Below are positions 23,059-27,575 of a stretch of 27,575 nt of DNA, piece after piece (positions within the stretch are counted from its first letter, which is position 1; every line of letters starts with the position of its first letter). The stretch spans positions 1-27,575 of the forward strand of contig DATKZH010000193.1 of assembly GCA_035528065.1 (NCBI GenBank), read 5' to 3'. The translations under genes were made by a program, and so were the position numbers. Origin of the DNA: DATKZH01 sp035528065 (GTDB lineage Bacteria; Planctomycetota; Planctomycetia; Pirellulales; Thermoguttaceae). The notes below the pieces were generated by a model that worked only from the letters and a program-made list of their open reading frames with translations, made no database searches and had not been told where the DNA came from.

Positions 23059-24165
23059 CTATTTGGGGGAGGCGGTCGGCTTTCGTGGCTTCCTGGCCTG
23101 CGCGGCGGTGGTCGATGGTCGCGCGTCGGGACGCTCGAGCTGGTCCTTGGTGAGGCGCAGTCGGCCCTCGAATCGCTCCAAATGGGGCAAAAGGCCGAAC
23201 AGCATCTCGTCCAGCTCCCGGAACAGCTTCTGGATCCGGCCCTCGAAATAGTGGGCGAGGATCGCGGCGGGGATGGCCACGGTCAGGCCGGCAAACGTGG
23301 TCACCAGGGCCATCCAAATCCCGTCGGCCAAATCCTGCGCACGGTTGAACTGCTCCACGGGGAGTCTGGCGGTCCGAAAGAAGGCTTCGATCATTCCCCA
23401 GACGGTCCCCAAAAGCCCCAACAGCGGAGTGACGGCGGCCGCCAGGTTGAGCCAGCGGACGTTGGAGTGCAGCCGCTCGGCTTCGCGCTGGCTGGCTTGA
23501 TGGATGGCGTGCTCCAGCTCGCTGTGGGGCCGGCCCACCTTGAGCAGCATCGTCTGAACCACCTTCGAGGCGGCGGACCGGTACTGGCCGCAAAGCCGGT
23601 AAGCCTTGCGGGGATCGAAGCCCTCGGGCTCGTTGGCCAGCTCTCCCAGACCGGCGACGAGCCTGGTGGGCAGGACTCTGCCCCGCCGCAAGCCCAGAAA
23701 ACGCTCCGCCCCGACCGCCACGACCAGAAGGGACATCAGGCCGATGGGGAGCATCAGCCAGCGGCCCTTCAGCAGAAGCTGTAGGAGGTTGATCTTCTCC
23801 GGTTCCGTGGGGGCGCCCCAGGCGGCTTCGTCCTGCTCGCTCGGCGCTTCCGCGGCCAGGGCCATCTCGGCCATGTTCTCCGCCTCTTGGAGCTTCGCGT
23901 CTGCGCCGCTTGGCGTCCGGCCGGCCGCGTCGGGTTGGCCCGCCGCCGCGTCGCCGGCTCGGCGGTCCGCGGCGTCGTTCGCTGCGGCTGCCGCGGCCTG
24001 ATTGGGGGCCGGTCCGGCGTCTTGGGCAAACGCTTCTGCGGAGACGGGCCACGGACACGCAACCCATGGTGCGGGCACCAGTAGGATCGCCAGCGCGCCG
24101 AGCGTGGTCAGCAGGAGGCGGGTGTCGGTACCGCTCATAGAACGCCCTCTGTTCTGCGGGGTCAT
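23059..24165 (-). CDS. MotA/TolQ/ExbB-family proton-channel protein with long periplasmic N-terminus
   Basis: A 368-residue protein. ATG 24165 overlaps the TGA of the TPR gene as ATGA, which favours translational coupling; the alternative ATG 24138 has AGAGGG upstream and gives a more standard signal peptide. Residues 16-48 are a signal sequence ending near AEAFAQ. A low-complexity Ala/Asp/Glu segment (49-125) follows, then three membrane helices at about 136-155, 239-260 and 286-306. The family signatures are TPLLGLLGTVWGMIEAF (246-262) and ALVTTFAGLTVAIPAAILAHYFEG (286-309). Most ExbB proteins lack the cleaved signal and the roughly 75-residue periplasmic extension, which probably contacts other envelope parts. 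A basic tail (340-368) is cytoplasmic. Confidence 0.93.
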   Translation of the reverse strand: MTPQNRGRSMSGTDTRLLLTTLGALAILLVPAPWVACPWPVSAEAFAQDAGPAPNQAAAAAANDAADRRAGDAAAGQPDAAGRTPSGADAKLQEAENMAEMALAAEAPSEQDEAAWGAPTEPEKINLLQLLLKGRWLMLPIGLMSLLVVAVGAERFLGLRRGRVLPTRLVAGLGELANEPEGFDPRKAYRLCGQYRSAASKVVQTMLLKVGRPHSELEHAIHQASQREAERLHSNVRWLNLAAAVTPLLGLLGTVWGMIEAFFRTARLPVEQFNRAQDLADGIWMALVTTFAGLTVAIPAAILAHYFEGRIQKLFRELDEMLFGLLPHLERFEGRLRLTKDQLERPDARPSTTAAQARKPRKPTASPK

Positions 24166-27100
24166 TCGGCCTTGGCGCCGGCCGTAAGCTGTTGAATCCT
24201 CTGCTTGGCGGCGGGCACTCGGGCACTGTCAGGGAACTTTTCCAACAGTTCTTGGTAGAGCTTGACCGCCTGATCCGTCTTCTCGAGGACCTCGAAGCAG
24301 CGGGCGGCCTCGAAAGTGGCTTGGCCCTGCCAGGTCTCGAAGCTGTAGCCGTACATCACCTTGAAGTAGCTCGTGATCGCCTCCTTGTAGTCCTTCCGGG
24401 CGAACTGGACTTCCCCGATCATGAACTGCGCCCTGGCCGCCACCTCGCTGTCGGTGAGGCTGATCGCCTTCTCGTACCGCTTGACCGCCTGCTCATGGTT
24501 GCCGAGCTTCTGCTGGGCCCAGCCCTGCTCGTAGAACGCCTGAGGGGCATGGGGCGAGTCGGGAAACTTCTCCGTGCATTTTTCGAGGAACTCCAGGCTC
24601 CGGTCCCACTCGTCCAACTGCGCGGCGGCCTGGCCGGCGTGCAGCAAGTGCAGCATCTGGAAGTCTTCGTTGGAGAGGCTCTTGACCTGCTCGAACGCGG
24701 CCAGGGCTTCCGGGAACTTGTCCTGTTTGAACAGGCACTCGCCTTCCATGAAGGCGGCATCGGGGGCCAGCTTGCCTTTCGGATACCGGACAAGCTGGTA
24801 GCGAAACGTCTTCTGGGCGTTGTCGTACTGCTCCTGGTGGTAATAGGACCAGCCGAGCTTGTGCGAGGCCTTTTCGTCCAGCTCGGGGTCGCCCCCCTTC
24901 TGCATGGCGTTGTAGTAGGCCACGGCGGCCCGGCCGTAGTCCTTCTTGTCGTACATGAACTCGCCCACGTGATAGTGGGCTTCCACCGCGTGGGGGCTGT
25001 CCGTGTGCTCCGTGGCGAGCTGCTGGAACGACTTGGCGGCGTCGGCCTCCTTGCCGGAGAGCTTCAGCGCCCAGGCCAGTTGGTAGAGCGTGTTGCCGGC
25101 ATTCGCATACTCGGGATCCTCTTTGAGCAGCGACTGGAAGGTGGCGACCGCGGGCTCGTGCTCGCCCAGACCGACCTGGCAGAGGCCGAGCAGGTAGCGG
25201 GCGTCGGCCTTCTCGGCTTGGGGAGGATTCGCCTTGAGGAACGCCTGGAGGTCTTCGACGGCGGGGGCGTACTTCCCCTGGCGATGCCGGGCCATTCCCC
25301 GGCTGAGCCGGGCCGTGGACGCCAGCTCGTGCTTGGGGTGCTTCTCCAGGAGCGTGCTGAGCGACCGTTCCGCGCCCCCCGCGTCGTCCAGGTCCATCTC
25401 CGCGCAGCCCAGCTCGTGCAGGGCGTACGGCACTAAGGGGCTTTCCGGCCAGCTTTCGGCTACCTTGCGATACGCGGCCGCCGCCCCCTTGAAATCGCCC
25501 CCCAAATAGCAGTACTCGCCCAGCCGATAATGGGCCTCGGCCAGAAGCTTGCTTTCGGGAAACTCGGCGATCAGCCGGCCGACGGCCGCCTTGGCCTTCT
25601 CCCGGTCGTTCAACCGGCGATGCGCCAGGGCGAGCGCCAGCAGCGTTTCGTCGCAGGAGCGCCACTTGGGCTGGGCCTTGATCGAGGCCTCCAGCGAGGC
25701 GACCGCCTCCTGGGTCTGGTTCAGCTCCAACTGGCTTTGGCCGATCAGGTATTGGGCCTCGGCCACGAGCTCGGGCCGACGGATCTCGGCCATCGCCGGT
25801 TTCAGGGCGTCGATGGTCTCCTTGTACTTCTTCTGGAGGTTCAGGGCCAGGCCGCGGCGGACTCTCCAGATCTCGGCGTCCGAGTGGTCGGGGTAACGCT
25901 CGAGAAGCTGGCCGTATTGCTTGTCGGCGTCGGGGAACTGCTTCAGGAGCAGGTGGCTTTCGGCCTTGACGTGCATCACGTCGGGGACCAGCTCGTGCGC
26001 GGCGTGCGCGGCGAGGAACGCACCGGCGTGCTCGAGCGCCGTGGCGTTCTCGCCGTGCTTCAGCGCCGTAAAGCCCGCCATGTACAGCGCCTGGGGAGCG
26101 AGAGGGTCTTTGGGAAAGCTCTCGACCAGCTTGGCGTAAAGCGCGATCGATTCCTTGCTCCGCTCGGGGATTTCATAGACGGCGTCGGCCCGGTCCATCA
26201 TGAGCTGGGCCGCCGAGGGGCTCTTGTCCGCGAGGGCTTTCGCCAGGACCTTCTCCACCGCGTCGAGGGCCTTGGCGGGCTGCTTCTCCTTGAGCCAGCT
26301 CAGGGCGACCCAATGGGCGGCATCGTACGCCGGTTGCCCGCCGGCCGACAACGTCGCCAGCAGCGACTTGCGCGCCTGGTCGTACTTGCCCGCCAGGTAA
26401 TAGCACTTCCCCGCGGCGACCGCGGCGCGCCCGGCGTGCTCCGACTTGGGAAACTGCGCGAGCATCGCCTCGTACTGGGCGGCCGCTTCGGCGTACTGTT
26501 TCATCTGGGCGCGACAATCGGCCGCGCGAACCGCGGCGTAGTCGGCCAGCGCGAACCCCTTGGCCGCGACCGCGGCCGTAAACCGCTTGGCCGCCTCCTC
26601 GTACTGCCCGAGGGCCAGAAGCGTTTCGGCCCGGCGCAGGCTCACCTCGGCGGCCAGCTCGTGCTCGGGGTACGTCTTGAGGAACGCGTCGTAGGTCTTG
26701 GCCGCCTCCTGAGGCTGCCCCAGCTCCTCCTCGCAGACGCCGAGGGCGTAGGTCGCTTCGGCCGCGAACGCGTGCTTGGGGTGTTTTTCGAGCAGCGTGC
26801 GATAGGACGGGATCGCCTCCTGCTTCTTACCCCGCATATAGAGGCATTCACCCTTGTAGTAGAGGGCGTCGGGGACGAACTCGCCTTGGGGAAACTTGGC
26901 CAGAAGCGCGTCGAAGGTCCGCACCGCCTGGTCGCACATCTCGACCTTGCCGCCCTGGGCCGTGGCGTACTGCGCGGCGCCCAGGTACAGGTAGGCGTCC
27001 TGGAGCTTGTCCAGCTTGGGGAAGCGCTCGATGACCGTCTGGAAGGTGCTCTGGGCCAGGTCGAGCTTCTCGGCAAAGTAGCAGCAGACGCCGAGGTTGT

Positions 27101-27326
27101 AATGCGCCTCGCCCAGCCGGGGATCCGTCTTGTATTGGCCGATGAACTCCTGCCACGCTTCGGCGGCCAGCTCGTAGGACTTCTTGTTCTGGAGACTGGC
27201 GGCCGCGGCGTACTGCCGGGTGGCCGCGGGCGTCTCCTCCTGGGGCTCGGCCGTCACCGCAAGCGGACCGGCGCAAGCAAGCGGAAGGACGAGGAGGGCC
27301 AAGCAGGCGGGGGAAGGGACCTTCAT
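24162..27326 (-). CDS. Large secreted tetratricopeptide-repeat protein (CpoB/YbgF-like context)
   Basis: A 1054-residue periplasmic or envelope protein. ATG 27326 is preferred over the adjacent GTG 27329 because AAGAGG lies 7 nt before it. Residues 1-27 are a signal peptide (KVPSPACLALLVLPLACAG). The rest is almost wholly TPR-like helix pairs of 34-40 residues: for example YNLGVCCYFAEKLDLAQST, ALYYKGECLYMRGKKQEA, YRLGEYCYLGGDFKGAA, HELGCAEMDLDDAGGAE and FMIGEVQFARKDYKEA. Roughly 25 repeats are likely. Many repeats carry the 'FP.S..A..A' spacing seen in outer-membrane-lipoprotein and YbgF-type TPRs. It overlaps the ExbB gene by 4 nt. CpoB/YbgF is a TPR partner of the Tol-Pal motor, so this protein may play the scaffold part here on a much larger scale. 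The first residues contain cysteines, but I do not see a clear lipobox. Confidence 0.92.
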   Translation of the reverse strand: MKVPSPACLALLVLPLACAGPLAVTAEPQEETPAATRQYAAAASLQNKKSYELAAEAWQEFIGQYKTDPRLGEAHYNLGVCCYFAEKLDLAQSTFQTVIERFPKLDKLQDAYLYLGAAQYATAQGGKVEMCDQAVRTFDALLAKFPQGEFVPDALYYKGECLYMRGKKQEAIPSYRTLLEKHPKHAFAAEATYALGVCEEELGQPQEAAKTYDAFLKTYPEHELAAEVSLRRAETLLALGQYEEAAKRFTAAVAAKGFALADYAAVRAADCRAQMKQYAEAAAQYEAMLAQFPKSEHAGRAAVAAGKCYYLAGKYDQARKSLLATLSAGGQPAYDAAHWVALSWLKEKQPAKALDAVEKVLAKALADKSPSAAQLMMDRADAVYEIPERSKESIALYAKLVESFPKDPLAPQALYMAGFTALKHGENATALEHAGAFLAAHAAHELVPDVMHVKAESHLLLKQFPDADKQYGQLLERYPDHSDAEIWRVRRGLALNLQKKYKETIDALKPAMAEIRRPELVAEAQYLIGQSQLELNQTQEAVASLEASIKAQPKWRSCDETLLALALAHRRLNDREKAKAAVGRLIAEFPESKLLAEAHYRLGEYCYLGGDFKGAAAAYRKVAESWPESPLVPYALHELGCAEMDLDDAGGAERSLSTLLEKHPKHELASTARLSRGMARHRQGKYAPAVEDLQAFLKANPPQAEKADARYLLGLCQVGLGEHEPAVATFQSLLKEDPEYANAGNTLYQLAWALKLSGKEADAAKSFQQLATEHTDSPHAVEAHYHVGEFMYDKKDYGRAAVAYYNAMQKGGDPELDEKASHKLGWSYYHQEQYDNAQKTFRYQLVRYPKGKLAPDAAFMEGECLFKQDKFPEALAAFEQVKSLSNEDFQMLHLLHAGQAAAQLDEWDRSLEFLEKCTEKFPDSPHAPQAFYEQGWAQQKLGNHEQAVKRYEKAISLTDSEVAARAQFMIGEVQFARKDYKEAITSYFKVMYGYSFETWQGQATFEAARCFEVLEKTDQAVKLYQELLEKFPDSARVPAAKQRIQQLTAGAKAE

Positions 27327-27575
27327 CACCAGACCTCTTCAATTGCCCGTTCCGGGGACGGGATGGCTCCGGATCCGGCGGCGACGCGTTCGCTACAGAC
27401 ACCCGTCCTCTCACTGCGAACGAACGCTCTCTGGCAACCCACCCCCCCACATCTGAAGGCCCCAGCCCGGTCACGCGGGGAGGGGCGCCGAAGTTCCATG
27501 GATCTTCTATTATGGTTGATACGTGCACTCCTGGGTAGTGGGTCGTGTGCAAGCCTAGGGTTGGTGACGGGGTGA

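Noticed and set aside
22037..24226. 729-residue minus-strand open frame spanning three operon genes
   Set aside because: It overlaps the ExbB-like, ExbD-like and toroid genes in another frame and is a GC-rich shadow without domains.
24162..27326. Repetitive-looking DNA considered as a tandem repeat array
   Set aside because: The periodicity is protein-level TPR structure with diverged DNA, not true tandem DNA repeats or CRISPR.
25530..27575. 681-residue plus-strand open frame reaching the right edge
   Set aside because: Antisense to the TPR protein; its Leu/Gly/Arg repeats simply mirror the TPR repeats.

Overview
The window looks like a piece of a planctomycete chromosome (Pirellulales-like). 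The evidence is high GC (roughly 65-70% in most genes), many Tat- or Sec-exported catabolic proteins, two small secreted proteins of types I associate with Planctomycetes, a MotA/TolQ/ExbB + ExbD operon followed by a very large TPR/toroid system, and intergenic palindromic repeats of the kind scattered through planctomycete genomes. No tRNA, rRNA, CRISPR array, integrase or complete insertion sequence was seen. The assignment is by pattern recognition, not by database search.

Region 1 (about 1-8.8 kb) is an export-rich carbohydrate/redox block. A Tat-signal aldo/keto reductase (minus) is divergent from a Tat-signal sugar phosphate isomerase/epimerase and a Tat-signal DUF362 protein (plus). 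After a convergent Lpg1974-like outer-membrane barrel protein (minus) comes a GH115-type glucuronidase followed 54 nt later by a Tat-signal FAD-dependent oxidoreductase (plus). Three palindromic intergenic repeats lie between these genes, with a further inverted repeat at the left edge.

Region 2 (about 9.0-13.5 kb) is accessory in character. It holds a solitary 980-residue TIR - coiled coil - NB-ARC (STAND) - TPR protein on the minus strand, with lower GC than its neighbours and an apparently intact TIR catalytic glutamate. It is a candidate NLR-like immune or signalling ATPase. Next to it is a URO-D family protein. Between 13.5 and 14.3 kb there is no large gene, only two possible single-helix micropeptides and a 19-nt inverted repeat.

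Region 3 (14.3-19.2 kb) has the two small secreted proteins (minus, with a good intrinsic terminator behind the second) divergent from a complete DNA topoisomerase VI, subunit B then subunit A. Topo VI is uncommon in bacteria. Subunit B starts at a TTG with a strong Shine-Dalgarno sequence and ends in an acidic tail built from DNA-level tandem repeats.

Region 4 (19.2-27.3 kb) is one minus-strand operon read from right to left: a 1054-residue secreted TPR protein, an ExbB/TolQ-type channel subunit (ATGA overlap), an ExbD/TolR-type subunit, and a 1133-residue protein. That last protein has three N-terminal membrane helices, a long Pro/Glu-rich linker like that of TonB, and a C-terminal alpha/alpha-toroid (squalene-cyclase/prenyltransferase-like). 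The arrangement suggests a proton-motive-force-driven envelope machine in which a toroid domain replaces the usual TonB/TolA C-terminal domain. It is the strongest candidate here for an undescribed system.
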